Positions 8,833 to 18,218 are shown, counted from the stretch's first letter. The stretch is DNA of 64,000 nucleotides from CAVROT01 sp963722905 (GCA_963722905.1 CAVROT010000012.1:124001-188000); one strand, 5' to 3'. Notes: generated by a model from the letters alone, not told the origin. Program-made: numbers and translations.

Positions 8833-11424
8833 ATGAAGGATGCCGCCCCACAAGGCGCCGCGACGCCCGTTCTGCTGTCCGACTATGCGCCCTATCCCTA
8901 CGATCTGCGCGAGGTGACGTTGACGTTCCGGCTGCACCCCTCGGCGACGCGGGTGACATCTCGGATCGTCTTTGACCCGCGTCCCGGAGCGGATGGAACC
9001 CTGCGCCTCGATGGCCGGAACCTGACGCTGGTCGCGGCATCGGTCGACGGCGTGACGGTCACGCCCCAGGTGACGGTCGACGGACTGACCTGCCCGGTGC
9101 CCGGCGCCCCCTTCGTCTGGGAGTGCGAGGTCGAGATCGACCCCCGCGGCAACACCGCGCTGGAGGGGCTGTACCTGTCGGGCGGCATGTTCTGCACCCA
9201 GTGCGAGGCCGAGGGCTTCCGCAAGATCACCTACTACCCCGACCGCCCCGACGTGATGGCGCCCTTTACCGTGACGATCGACAGCGACGCGCCCGTCCTG
9301 CTGTCGAACGGCAATCCGATACCCGCCGGCGACGGCGCCTCGGGCGCGCCGACATGGCACGATCCGCACCCCAAGCCCGCCTATCTCTTCGCGCTGGTGG
9401 CCGGTGACCTCGTCGCGCAGTCGCAGCGGTTCACCACGATGTCGGGCCGCGACGTGGCGCTCAACATCTGGGTACGGCCGGGCGACGAGGGGAAATGCGC
9501 CTATGCGATGGACGCGCTGATCCGGTCGATGCGCTGGGACGAAGAGGTCTACGGCCGCGAATACGATCTGGACGTCTTCAACATCGTCGCGGTGGACGAT
9601 TTCAACATGGGCGCGATGGAGAACAAGGGGCTGAACGTCTTCAACTCCCGCTACGTGCTGGCCAGCCCCGAGACGGCGACGGACCGCGACTACGAACTGA
9701 TCGAGGGCATCGTCGCGCACGAGTATTTCCACAACTGGACCGGCAACCGCATCACCTGCCGCGACTGGTTCCAGCTGTGCCTCAAGGAGGGGCTGACCGT
9801 CTTTCGCGACCAGCAGTTCACCGCGGACATGCGCGGCGCGGCCGTCAAGCGGATCGAGGATGCGATGCAGCTGCGCGCCCGCCAGTTCCGCGAGGACGCG
9901 GGGCCGCTGGCCCATCCCGTCCGTCCCGAGAGCTATCTCGAGATCAACAACTTCTACACCGCCACCGTCTACGACAAGGGGGCCGAGGTCATCGGCATGC
10001 TGCGCCGTCTGGTGGGGGCGGAGGCCTATGCGGCGGCGCTGGACCTCTACTTCGACCGCCACGACGGAGACGCGGCCACCATCGAGGACTGGATCGCCGT
10101 GTTCCGGGACGCGACGGGCCGCGATCTGTCGCAGTTCGCGCTGTGGTATTCGCAGGCCGGCACACCGCACCTGACGGGCGAGGGGGCGGTCATGGGCGGG
10201 CACTATCTGCTGACACTGGGCCAGCGCACCGCGCCGACCCCGGGCCAGCCCGACAAGGCGCCGATGGTCATCCCCGTGGCCGTGGGCCTGCTGTCGGCGG
10301 CGGGCGACGAGGTCGTACCGACCCGCGTGCTGGAACTGACGCAAGCCAGCCAGACCTTCGATCTGGGGCCGGTCGACGTGGCCGCAGGCACGCCGGTCCT
10401 GTCGCTCCTGCGCGGATTCTCGGCGCCGGTCGTGATCGACCGCGACGTGCCGCGTGCCGAACGGCTGGTCCTGCTGGCGCACGATACCGACCCCTTCAAC
10501 CGGTGGGAGGCGGGGCGCACCCTGGCGCGCGAGACGCTCGCGCGGATGGCCGCCGACGACGCGGTGCCGGACGCCGCGCATCTGGACGCCCTCGCCACCC
10601 TGACCGGCGACGCATCGCTCGACCCGGCCTTTCGCGCCCTGGCACTGGCGCTGCCCAGCGAGGACGATACCGCTCGTGGCCTGTCGGATGGCGGCATCAC
10701 GCCCGATCCGGCCGCCATCCACGCCGCGCACGAGGCCCTCGCGCAGGCGATGGCGGAACGGCTGGAGCCGGTCCTCGCGACGATCTACGACTCACACGCG
10801 GTCCCCGGACCCTACAGCCCCGACGCCGAATCGGCAGGACGACGGGCCCTGCGCAACGCCGCCCTTGGCCTTCTGACGCGGAGGGACGGCGGAGACCGTG
10901 CGCGCGCTCAGCTGGCCGCCGCCGACAACATGACCGACGAGCTGGCGGCGCTGTCGTCGCTGCTGCGCATCGGACGCGGGGCGGACGCCCTGGCCGATTT
11001 CGGTGCGCGCTGGTCGGGCGACCGGCTGGTCGTGGACAAGTGGTTCGCGCTGCAGGCAACCCACGCGGCACCGGACGAGGTGGCGGCGACCCTGCGGCGC
11101 CTCGTTGCGGACCCCGCCTTCGACGCCGGCAATCCCAACCGCTTCCGGTCCGTCTGGGGCGCGCTGGGCGCCAACCATGCCGGGTTCCACCATGCAGGCG
11201 GCGCGGTCTACGACATGCTGGCCGATGCCATCGTGGACATGGACGCGCGCAACCCGATGACCGCCGCGCGCCTCACCGTCCTCTTCGACGGCTGGACGCG
11301 CTACGACGCCGACAGGTCGGCCGGCATGCGCGCCGCGCTCGGGCGGATCGCCGGCGCACCCGGCCTGTCGCGGGATACGTCAGAGATGACGGCGCGGCTC
11401 CTCGCGGCCGGACCGCCGGACTGA
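8833..11424 (+). CDS. pepN: aminopeptidase N
   Basis: Zinc-dependent M1 aminopeptidase that trims N-terminal residues from peptides in the cytoplasm. 863 residues, typical of the E. coli PepN type. The substrate-binding motif GAMEN is at 260-264, the zinc motif HEYFH at 296-300, and the third ligand E319 follows in LKEGLT. The frame is open far upstream (to 8212), but homology begins near the ATG at 8833 and the upstream part overlaps the divergent small genes. No strong ribosome binding site is seen, only GAAAGA eight bases upstream. It stands alone, followed after 74 bases by the DJ-1 family gene. Confidence 0.95.
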   Translation: MKDAAPQGAATPVLLSDYAPYPYDLREVTLTFRLHPSATRVTSRIVFDPRPGADGTLRLDGRNLTLVAASVDGVTVTPQVTVDGLTCPVPGAPFVWECEVEIDPRGNTALEGLYLSGGMFCTQCEAEGFRKITYYPDRPDVMAPFTVTIDSDAPVLLSNGNPIPAGDGASGAPTWHDPHPKPAYLFALVAGDLVAQSQRFTTMSGRDVALNIWVRPGDEGKCAYAMDALIRSMRWDEEVYGREYDLDVFNIVAVDDFNMGAMENKGLNVFNSRYVLASPETATDRDYELIEGIVAHEYFHNWTGNRITCRDWFQLCLKEGLTVFRDQQFTADMRGAAVKRIEDAMQLRARQFREDAGPLAHPVRPESYLEINNFYTATVYDKGAEVIGMLRRLVGAEAYAAALDLYFDRHDGDAATIEDWIAVFRDATGRDLSQFALWYSQAGTPHLTGEGAVMGGHYLLTLGQRTAPTPGQPDKAPMVIPVAVGLLSAAGDEVVPTRVLELTQASQTFDLGPVDVAAGTPVLSLLRGFSAPVVIDRDVPRAERLVLLAHDTDPFNRWEAGRTLARETLARMAADDAVPDAAHLDALATLTGDASLDPAFRALALALPSEDDTARGLSDGGITPDPAAIHAAHEALAQAMAERLEPVLATIYDSHAVPGPYSPDAESAGRRALRNAALGLLTRRDGGDRARAQLAAADNMTDELAALSSLLRIGRGADALADFGARWSGDRLVVDKWFALQATHAAPDEVAATLRRLVADPAFDAGNPNRFRSVWGALGANHAGFHHAGGAVYDMLADAIVDMDARNPMTAARLTVLFDGWTRYDADRSAGMRAALGRIAGAPGLSRDTSEMTARLLAAGPPD

Positions 11425-11498
11425 CGGGGCATCGGAACCGCAACGGTCATTCATGGTTTCTCCAGCGACCCGCAAGGGCGCGGCGAAAGGAACTTTCC

Positions 11499-12059
11499 GT
11501 GACCGGCATCGCGCAGGCGACGATACCGATCCTCTCCACCGATGGTTGCCAGCAGTCTGAGCTGACGGTCCCGCACCACAAGTTGCGCGAGGCCGGCGCC
11601 AACGTCGACGATGTCAGCCCGGCCGGGGCCGCGATCAGGGGTTGGGACGAGGGCGGCTGGGGCGGCACCGTGGAAGCGGACCTTGCGCTCAGGGACGCCG
11701 CGGCGGCGGACGACGATGCCCTCGTGCTGCCGGGCGGGCAGGTCAACCCCGACCTCCTGCGCGCCATGTCGAAGGCGGCGACGCTCGTTCGGGATTTCGC
11801 CGTGACGGTCAGGACCGTCGCCGCGATCTGCCATGTGCCCTCGCTGCTGATCGAGGCCGGGGGCGTCGCGAGGCGCGACATCACCGGCATTGCGTCCATC
11901 CGGACGGACCTGCTCGACGCGGACTCCAGGCCTGTCGAACGCGGGGTCTTCGCCTGGGGACGCATCGTGACGTCGCGCGGGTCGAACGACCCCGACGGGT
12001 TCGTCGGCGCCATCGCAGACAGGACCGGCAAGGCGGGACAGGGCCGTGCGGCGGCCTGA
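11499..12059 (+). CDS. DJ-1/PfpI family protein
   Basis: 186 residues, class I glutamine amidotransferase-like fold, cytoplasmic. STDGCQQSELTVP near the N-terminus carries the family glutamate, DALVLPGGQVNPD is the next conserved block, and AAICHVPSLL holds the nucleophilic cysteine C111 in a nucleophile elbow with histidine following. Relatives are described as proteases, glyoxalase-like or protein-deglycase enzymes; the exact reaction here is open. The GTG start at 11499 is preceded by GAAAGGA at eight bases. The C-terminal third (after residue 125) diverges more from the usual family pattern. The acyltransferase gene begins 197 bases downstream. Confidence 0.85.
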   Translation: MTGIAQATIPILSTDGCQQSELTVPHHKLREAGANVDDVSPAGAAIRGWDEGGWGGTVEADLALRDAAAADDDALVLPGGQVNPDLLRAMSKAATLVRDFAVTVRTVAAICHVPSLLIEAGGVARRDITGIASIRTDLLDADSRPVERGVFAWGRIVTSRGSNDPDGFVGAIADRTGKAGQGRAAA

Positions 12060-12256
12060 CCCCGAACGGTCCGTCGCGGCCGGCAATCGGTCCCTGCGGC
12101 CTATCGCCGATTGTTCGTGCCTCTGTGCCCACTCACTTGATCTCGCGGGGGGCGGACCGATATCCGGTGCAGGAATATCTGTTGCAATTGTCGGGGGTGC
12201 AGGGGAATGAGCGTTGTCCGTCATGACCCTGTCACCGCGTCTTGGTTCAAGGCGTC

Positions 12257-13117
12257 ATGAAGGACCGGCTCGATCCGCTGATCAATGAGCGTGCGGCGTG
12301 GCTGGGGTCGCGCCACCCGGGCGTGCGGACCATCAAGCGCGTGCTCGACAGGGTTCTCGGCTATGACCGCACCGTGGAGATCGCCGAGGGGTTTCGTTGG
12401 ACGTCCGCCGGTCGCATCATGGAGACGATGGGCCGCATGCTGGCCCGGGACGTGCATGCGACCGGGTTGCACAATATCCCGCGTCACGGCCCCGCCCTTA
12501 TCGTGGCCAACCATCCGACGGGTATCGCGGACGGGATCATCCTCAATCATCTGATCGCGCCCTTGCGGCCCGACCTGTTCTTCTATGCCAATGCCGACAT
12601 CCTGCGCGTCCTGCCGCAGATGGACACTCTGATCGCACCCGTGGAGTGGCGCACCGACCGCCGCAGCCATGGCAAGACCCGAGCGACGATGGCCTATACC
12701 CGCCAGGCCATCGACGCCGGGCGGATCGGGGTCATCTTTCCGTCCGGCCGCCTTGCCCAGCGGCGCGGCCTGCGCCTGTTCGAGCGTCCGTGGATGCCGT
12801 CGGCCGCGATGATCGCGCGGAAATTCGACCTGCCGGTGATCCCGGTGAACCTGCGCGCCCGCAATTCGGTGCTTTTCTATCTGTTCGACATGATCCACCC
12901 CTCGCTGCGCGACATCACCCTGTTCCACGAGACCCTGAACAAGGATCGCCAGCCGTTCCGCGTGAACGTCGGAGAACCGATTTCGCCATCCGCCCTTCCC
13001 GCCTCCAACGAAGATGGGATCGCCCTGCTGCGAAAGGCGACGCTGGCACTTGGCGGACGGTACGCGCCGTCGGTATCTCTGGTGGACAGCACCCGGCGTC
13101 CGGCGTGGGCGCGATAA
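12257..13117 (+). CDS. lysophospholipid acyltransferase (PlsC-like) family protein
   Basis: 286 residues. It contains the acyltransferase blocks in order: ANHPTGIADG (84-93), where the histidine and aspartate are five rather than four residues apart; FPSGRLAQRRG (161-171); and LPVIPVNLR (192-200). The spaced H-D pair also occurs in the subfamily that includes ornithine-lipid and hemolysin-type acyltransferases. Likely role: transfer of an acyl chain to a lysolipid at the inner membrane; the acceptor is unknown. The first residues (1-60) form a family-like helical lead-in. The start at ATG 12257 has AAGG five bases upstream; TTG at 12242 is an alternative. Confidence 0.8.
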   Translation: MKDRLDPLINERAAWLGSRHPGVRTIKRVLDRVLGYDRTVEIAEGFRWTSAGRIMETMGRMLARDVHATGLHNIPRHGPALIVANHPTGIADGIILNHLIAPLRPDLFFYANADILRVLPQMDTLIAPVEWRTDRRSHGKTRATMAYTRQAIDAGRIGVIFPSGRLAQRRGLRLFERPWMPSAAMIARKFDLPVIPVNLRARNSVLFYLFDMIHPSLRDITLFHETLNKDRQPFRVNVGEPISPSALPASNEDGIALLRKATLALGGRYAPSVSLVDSTRRPAWAR

Positions 13118-13170
13118 GGCAGGCCCCAAGGACTTCCGGTTCGGCTTCTCGCTTCTGGGCCGAACTGCCT
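13117..13170. terminator. possible compound hairpin between convergent genes
   Basis: Nested inverted repeats: AGGCAG (13117-13122) with CTGCCT (13165-13170) enclosing GTTCGGC (13139-13145) with GCCGAAC (13159-13165). They share one base and have long loops and no T-run. The position between two convergent genes is the main support. Confidence 0.3.
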
Positions 13171-13205
13171 AGAACAGTCCAAACGGTCACACCCAGTCGT
13201 GAGCG

Positions 13206-14165
13206 CTATCGCCTGACCGTAATCCTGCTGGACATCCCGGGTCTGACGGCGGGTCGCACCGACCTTGCGGGCGCCATGGCAAGCGGCGCCCGCTGCACGG
13301 TCCGATCGCGCGCCGCTTTGTCTATCGCCGGAGGCGACATCGACCGACGGGGATCGGACAGGGACAAGGCTGCATCCGGCATGCCATGGACGACGGCGAC
13401 CTCGGTGCCGCCACGCCGGGCCTCGGAGATGATCATCTCGGCCAGCGCACGGTCCGCCAAGCCGGCGGTTCGTTCGCGCGGGCCCAAGGAATTCGCGACG
13501 GTCGAGGCCGTCACAAAGGCCGGACGCGCCTCCGGGCGACGCGGGCCGGTTTCGCTGCAATAGGGCTGGCGGCGCAACCAGGTCGCCATCTCGGACCGCT
13601 TTTCGGTGCTGCGCATCGGACCCCAGTCAGCGCTGACTCCGCCCCATTTGGGGGTCCGGGCATGGATAACGCCATCGCGCGGAACCGTCACGGACATTAT
13701 GCGGATGGCGCAGGACAGATTGGCGCTGCCGGTCTTGAGGGCCTCGCCGCTTCGCGCATCGCAGCCGTAGCCACGGGCCGTGGCCGGGAGGATTTGCAAA
13801 AGGCCGTACCACAGCCCGTCGCCGCCCACGGCGCGGGGCCGCCATGTGCTTTCGTGCTTGGCCAACGCCGACAGGAAACCGACCCAGAACGCCCGGCGCT
13901 GGCCGTCCGGAGCATCGTCGTAGGCCGGGCACCATGTCTCGATGTCGCGGGGCGTCTCGTCGACCAGTGCCGCACCATGCGTGCGCAGGGCACGCATGGC
14001 GGCCGTGCTCCAAGTCCGTCCCTCGTCGCGAAAATCCCATCGCGCGACCGGCACGGGTTCGATCACGGGGCGGGAGACCGGGCGCGGTCCCGCGTCGGAA
14101 GAGGCCGCCAGAACACTCGGAAACAACATCGATACAGCGAAAACAACTGACATGAACTGATACAT
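13206..14165 (-). CDS. lytic transglycosylase (SLT-domain) protein with C-terminal extension
   Basis: 319 residues. A signal peptide (about 1-20, ending VLAAS) exports it. The catalytic domain has AKHESTW with the presumed catalytic glutamate E105, and YGLLQILPATARGYGC, the G-L-x-Q-I-x-P-x-T motif of family 1 lytic transglycosylases. These enzymes cleave peptidoglycan glycan strands to 1,6-anhydro ends. Residues from about 200 onward are an Arg/Pro/Ala-rich tail absent from the neighbouring paralogue. AGAAGGG lies six bases before the ATG. The neighbour at 14318-14905 is a clear paralogue on the same strand. Confidence 0.8.
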   Translation of the reverse strand: MYQFMSVVFAVSMLFPSVLAASSDAGPRPVSRPVIEPVPVARWDFRDEGRTWSTAAMRALRTHGAALVDETPRDIETWCPAYDDAPDGQRRAFWVGFLSALAKHESTWRPRAVGGDGLWYGLLQILPATARGYGCDARSGEALKTGSANLSCAIRIMSVTVPRDGVIHARTPKWGGVSADWGPMRSTEKRSEMATWLRRQPYCSETGPRRPEARPAFVTASTVANSLGPRERTAGLADRALAEMIISEARRGGTEVAVVHGMPDAALSLSDPRRSMSPPAIDKAARDRTVQRAPLAMAPARSVRPAVRPGMSSRITVRR

Positions 14166-14317
14166 GACGACCCTTCTGAGGGGCCATTAACCTTTCATCA
14201 ACCATTTCCCCCGACACCACCCGAGACTTGGCCGAAATCTGCCGATATGTGCGCAGGTCCCTGCCGGAGAGCCGCCGCAGTGCGACGGTTTGACCGCTCT
14301 GTCGGGACCGATCGGGA

Positions 14318-14905
14318 TCAGACCGGCTGACAATAGGGCTGTGCCCGTGTCCATTCCTGCATGTCGGTACGCTTGCGCTGGGAATGGAACGGCCCCCAGT
14401 CCGCCGCGACCCCGCGAAACCCCTGCGAGACGACGCCGTCGCGCGCCACGGTACTGGCCATGATCCGCACCGCGCAGCGCAGGTTGGCGGCTCCGTTCTG
14501 CAGCGCACTGGCACTGCGCGCCTCGCAGCCGTAGCCGCGCGCGGTTGCGGGTGCGATCTGGACCAGACCGAACCACTTCCCACCGCCGCCCGCGGCCTGC
14601 GGGTTCCATGTGCTCTCGTGCTTGGCGAGGGTGGACACCAGGCCGGCCCAGAAGGCGGCGCGGTCGGCCTCGTCCCGCTGGGCGTAGCCGGGGCACCACG
14701 TCTCGTAATCGGCCGGGACCATCGCGGGAAGGACGGCGCCGTGCTCTTGCAGCGCGTCCATCGTGGCGCTGGTCCAGACCTCCGCCTGGGGCTTGAAGTC
14801 CCAGCGCATGGCGGGGCGGCTGTCGGCCTCGGCCGGACCGGCGGGGGGAAGGGCCGCGCAGGCGGACAGGGCCAGCACGGCGGTCAGGGCGGTCGCTCGG
14901 ATCAT
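14318..14905 (-). CDS. lytic transglycosylase-like lipoprotein
   Basis: 195 residues. The lipobox LSAC (C16) predicts lipid anchoring after signal peptidase II cleavage. It shares with the adjacent gene the run from RWDF and ETWCPGY through AKHESTW (catalytic glutamate E98), FGLVQIAPATARGYGC, the second cysteine near NLRCAVRIM, and ADWGPFHS to the end PYCQPV. Peptidoglycan cleavage at the cell envelope is inferred from these motifs. The start at ATG 14905 places the signal sequence correctly; longer in-frame starts to 15094 would bury it. The 152-base gap to the paralogue may hold a separate promoter. Confidence 0.82.
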   Translation of the reverse strand: MIRATALTAVLALSACAALPPAGPAEADSRPAMRWDFKPQAEVWTSATMDALQEHGAVLPAMVPADYETWCPGYAQRDEADRAAFWAGLVSTLAKHESTWNPQAAGGGGKWFGLVQIAPATARGYGCEARSASALQNGAANLRCAVRIMASTVARDGVVSQGFRGVAADWGPFHSQRKRTDMQEWTRAQPYCQPV

Positions 14906-15092
14906 TCTGGGTGCTCGTCTGGATATGGATGGGTCGCGAGCGCCCGCTTCTGAGAGATCGCGGCGTGGCCGGCAACCGCCCCCTGCGCCCATCGGCGGCG
15001 ATCCGCCACGCGGCCGGCGGTCGGGCGGCGCGTTGCCCAGCCCGCGCGCCGGCGCTATGGGTCGCGCGACCCAAGGACCATCGGAGACCGCC

Positions 15093-16607
15093 ATGCTGGA
15101 CCTGACCTACGAGGCGCCGACGCCCACCGTGATCCGCGGCGCCCGGCAGGACTGGGAACTCGTGATCGGCCTGGAGGTCCATGCGCAGGTGGCGTGCCGG
15201 GCCAAGCTCTTCTCAGGCGCCAGCACACGATTCGGGGCCGAGCCCAACAGCAACGTCGCCTTCGTCGATGCCGGCATGCCCGGGATGCTGCCCGTCATCA
15301 ACGAGGGCTGCGTCGCGCTGGCGGTCAAGACGGGGCTGGGTCTGAACGCCGCGATCAACCTTCACTCTGCCTTCGACCGAAAGAACTACTTCTATCCCGA
15401 CCTGCCGCAGGGCTATCAGATCAGCCAGCTCTACGCGCCGATCGTCGGCGAGGGCGAGGTCCTGGTCGACATGGCCCCCGGCATCGCGCGCCGCGTGCGG
15501 ATCGAGCGCATCCACCTCGAGCAGGACGCCGGCAAGTCGATCCACGACATGGACCCGGCGATGTCATTCGTGGACCTCAACCGCACCGGCGTCGCGCTGA
15601 TGGAGATCGTCAGCCGCCCCGACATACGCGGCCCCGAGGAGGCTGCGGCCTACGTCGCCAAGCTGCGCCAGATCATGCGCTATCTCGGGACCTGCGACGG
15701 CAACATGCAGAACGGCAACCTGCGTGCCGACGTGAACGTCAGCATCTGCCGCCCCGGCGATTACGAAAGGTTCCGCGAGACGGGTGATTTCGGCGTGCTG
15801 GGGACGCGGTGCGAGATCAAGAACATGAACTCCATGCGCTTCATCCAGGCGGCCATCGACGTCGAGGCGCGACGGCAGATCGCCATCGTCGAGGACGGCG
15901 GCGCCATCGTGCAGGAGACGCGGCTCTACGATCCCGACCGGGGCGAGACGCGGTCGATGCGCTCCAAGGAAGAGGCGCACGACTACCGCTACTTCCCCTG
16001 CCCCGACCTGCTGCCCCTTCAGATCGATCAGGCATGGGTCGACGACATCGCGGCCACGCTGCCCGAACTGCCGGACGCGAAGAAAGCGCGCTTCATCGCC
16101 GACTACGGGATGACCGAGTACGACGCCGGCGTGCTGACGGCCGATGTAACCAATGCGACGTATTTCGAGGAGGTCGCGCAGGGCGGCGACGGCAAGCTGG
16201 CCGCGAACTGGGTGATCAACGAACTTTTCGGACGGCTCAACAAGGACGATCTGGGCATCGCCGACAGTCCCATGTCGTCGGAGCAGCTGCGCGGCATCGT
16301 GGCACTGATCGCCTCGGGCAAGATCTCGGGCAAGATCGCCAAGGATCTTTTCGACGTCGTCTACGTCGAGGGCGGCGACCCGGCGCGCATCGTCGAGGAT
16401 CGCGGGATGCGGCAGGTCACCGATACGGGCGCCATCGAGGCGGCGGTCGACGCGGTCATCGCCGCGAACCCGGCGCAGGTCGAGAAGGCAAAACTAAATC
16501 CCAAGCTGGCGGGCTGGTTCGTGGGCCAGGTGATGAAGGCGACCGGCGGCAAGGCGAACCCGGCTGCCGTCAACTCCGTCGTCGCGCAGCGGCTGGGCGG
16601 CGCCTGA
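15093..16607 (+). CDS. gatB: aspartyl/glutamyl-tRNA amidotransferase subunit B
   Basis: Part of GatCAB, which converts Glu-tRNA(Gln) and Asp-tRNA(Asn) to the amidated forms; GatB binds the mischarged tRNA and activates it with ATP. 504 residues. The hallmark GLEVHAQV follows the short N-terminus, and YFYPDLPQGYQISQ, IHLEQDAGKS and DLNRTGVALMEI are all present, with the C-terminal YqeY-like tRNA-binding domain after about residue 400. The ATG at 15093 has GGAGA a few bases upstream; the frame is open further back but without family sequence. gatA and gatC are not in the window. Confidence 0.97.
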   Translation: MLDLTYEAPTPTVIRGARQDWELVIGLEVHAQVACRAKLFSGASTRFGAEPNSNVAFVDAGMPGMLPVINEGCVALAVKTGLGLNAAINLHSAFDRKNYFYPDLPQGYQISQLYAPIVGEGEVLVDMAPGIARRVRIERIHLEQDAGKSIHDMDPAMSFVDLNRTGVALMEIVSRPDIRGPEEAAAYVAKLRQIMRYLGTCDGNMQNGNLRADVNVSICRPGDYERFRETGDFGVLGTRCEIKNMNSMRFIQAAIDVEARRQIAIVEDGGAIVQETRLYDPDRGETRSMRSKEEAHDYRYFPCPDLLPLQIDQAWVDDIAATLPELPDAKKARFIADYGMTEYDAGVLTADVTNATYFEEVAQGGDGKLAANWVINELFGRLNKDDLGIADSPMSSEQLRGIVALIASGKISGKIAKDLFDVVYVEGGDPARIVEDRGMRQVTDTGAIEAAVDAVIAANPAQVEKAKLNPKLAGWFVGQVMKATGGKANPAAVNSVVAQRLGGA

Positions 16608-16648
16608 CACCCTGTAATCGCGAAGGATCGCGTCGTCGGCCGTGAAAA

Positions 16649-16670
16649 GGGCGGCGCCGCAGCGCCGCCC
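16649..16670 (-). terminator. rho-independent terminator of the VPLPA-CTERM gene
   Basis: Perfect 9-bp stem GGGCGGCGC with a CGCA loop. On the minus strand it is followed by TTTTC, 30 bases after the stop of the minus-strand gene. It may also stop gatB transcripts arriving from the other side. Confidence 0.75.
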
Positions 16671-16699
16671 GTCGCCTCAACCGATCCGGCTTGGCCCGA

Positions 16700-17311
16700 T
16701 CATGCCTCTCTGCGACGCAGCGCGCCCAGCGCCCCAAGGCCACCGACCAGCAGCAGGCCGCCGGCGGGCAACGGCACCGCCGAGATGTCGAAGTCGATGT
16801 TTCCGACGCCCGGGTTGTTCGGCTCGAACACCGCGATGCGATACTCGCCTGCCGCGAGGCCGAAGAAGTCGATGGGCGCCTGCGAGGTGCCCGGCTTGCC
16901 GTCGGTCCCGGTCACGCGGTTGCAGAGGTACCCGTCAAGGATCGAGATGCTGCCGTTCGTCGTGCAGGTTCCGTTGTCGGTGACGAAGGTGTTGGTCGAT
17001 CTGTTCAGGATCGTGAAGCCGGACGAGATGGGGTTAAAATCGGGCTGGTAGTCCTCCAGCGTGATGTTCGTGATGCCGGTCGTGCGGAAATCCAGATAGG
17101 CGTAGGCCGGGGTCGCGTCGTTGCTGGGAAAGTTGGACCAGGCGAAACTGACCTGCGCCATGCCGGGCGCGGACTTGGTGGGGTTTATGGCCATGGTGCC
17201 CCCGTTCGAGGCGAAGGCCTCGCCGTTGCCGAAGGTAACGGATGCGGCGGAGGCGGTGCCGGCGGCGGCCAGTGCGATTGCGCTTGCGGCCAGAATAACG
17301 CGGATGTTCAT
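16700..17311 (-). CDS. exported protein with VPLPA-CTERM sorting signal
   Basis: 203 residues. N-terminal signal peptide (about 1-22). The C-terminus (179-203) is VPLPA, then a glycine/leucine-rich hydrophobic helix, then an RRR cluster. This tripartite tail is the VPLPA variant of PEP-CTERM signals, thought to be cut by a dedicated exosortase (XrtD type) in Rhodobacterales. The central part is Asn/Thr/Gly-rich with FEPNNPG and AGEYRIAVFE, resembling surface beta-sandwich proteins; two cysteine pairs could form disulfides. GAAAGGA lies seven bases before the ATG. No exosortase gene is in this window. Function of the mature domain is unknown. Confidence 0.85.
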   Translation of the reverse strand: MNIRVILAASAIALAAAGTASAASVTFGNGEAFASNGGTMAINPTKSAPGMAQVSFAWSNFPSNDATPAYAYLDFRTTGITNITLEDYQPDFNPISSGFTILNRSTNTFVTDNGTCTTNGSISILDGYLCNRVTGTDGKPGTSQAPIDFFGLAAGEYRIAVFEPNNPGVGNIDFDISAVPLPAGGLLLVGGLGALGALRRREA

Positions 17312-17653
17312 GACTTGTCCTTTCGAAATCGATACATCGTGAGAATTGTTCTAGATTTGTCCGCGCTTCCACGCACGCATTTGTTGAACTTTGGGTTAAC
17401 TGACACCGCCTGGCGAAACTGATACGGCGTAGGGCGCGGACTGTTGAGCCAACTCCGATCGGCGCCACGATGGCGGATGATCTGGTTTGATTCATGCAGC
17501 CCCGGCGGCCGGCGCGTGCTGCCCGCCTGACCGCCCGCGCGCGAATCGCCCGCCGGCGTTCCGGGCGCGACGTGAGGCTTGCGCAGTGTCCCCGCGGGAT
17601 GAGACAAGGGTGGGCCGCGCCGCACCGCGCAGAGGATCCGATAGAGGCACGCG
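17312..17653. other. 342-base divergent intergenic region
   Basis: Separates the minus-strand VPLPA-CTERM gene from the plus-strand DUF4177 gene, so promoters for both should lie here. The part at about 17330-17410 is relatively A+T rich and includes GGGTTAAC; the rest is G+C rich. No gene, repeat or clear hairpin was found. Confidence 0.5.
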
Positions 17654-18211
17654 ATGTCGCGTTACGAATACAAGGTCGTCCCGGCCCCACGGCGCCCGCT
17701 CAAGGCGCGCGGCGTCAAGGCGATGCCGGATCGCTTTGCGCTTGCCGTCGCCGGCGCGATGAACGAGCTCGGCGCGCAGGGATGGGAATATCAGCGCAGC
17801 GACGCGCTTCCCTGCGAAGCGGGCGGCGGCTGGTTCAGGCGCCCCTCGACCGAGACGCAGTGGGTTCTGGTCTTCCGGCGCTCCGTGGCCGGATCGCGGA
17901 CATCCGCGTCCGGCACGCCGGGTTCGCCCGCAGCCAACCCGGCGGAAGACGGATTTCCGGCGTCGGATCGCCCGGTCTTTGAACACGCACCCGTTCGCCG
18001 CGCACCGACGTCCCTGGCATTGGGCGAGGCGGAACAGGCGCGCCGCGAACCCGCCCCTGCGCCGGCGGCGACCGTGGCAGCGCCTCCCCATCGACCCGAT
18101 CCCGCAGGCCCGCGGTCGGACGTCCGCATCGGCGGCGTCCGGCGCGATCACCCCGAGCCCGATACCGCGCCCAGCGGCGTGCATCCCTTCCCCGGGCCCG
18201 CCCGCGGCTAG
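17654..18211 (+). CDS. DUF4177-like domain protein with disordered tail
   Basis: 185 residues. The N-terminal about 75 residues follow the DUF4177 pattern: MSRYEYKVVPAP at the start, then a helix, then LGAQGWEYQRSDALP and WVLVFRR, a small alpha/beta domain of unknown function. The remaining about 110 residues are rich in Pro, Ala, Arg and Asp and look disordered. No signal peptide or membrane segment. AGAGG lies about eight bases before the ATG. It is convergent with bolA, the two stops being seven bases apart. Confidence 0.75.
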   Translation: MSRYEYKVVPAPRRPLKARGVKAMPDRFALAVAGAMNELGAQGWEYQRSDALPCEAGGGWFRRPSTETQWVLVFRRSVAGSRTSASGTPGSPAANPAEDGFPASDRPVFEHAPVRRAPTSLALGEAEQARREPAPAPAATVAAPPHRPDPAGPRSDVRIGGVRRDHPEPDTAPSGVHPFPGPARG

Positions 18212-18218
18212 CGACGCG

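Noticed and set aside
12084..12113. CAATCGG/CCGATTG inverted repeat after the DJ-1 gene
   Set aside because: Seven-bp stem with a 16-base loop; too weak to call a terminator.
12221..13129. Minus-strand open frame covering the acyltransferase gene
   Set aside because: The plus-strand frame has all acyltransferase motifs in order; the antisense frame has none.
14187..14201. CtrA-like site TTAA-N7-TCAA upstream of the 13206-14165 gene
   Set aside because: One mismatch in a short motif and only 22 bases from the start codon; not distinguishable from chance without conservation data.
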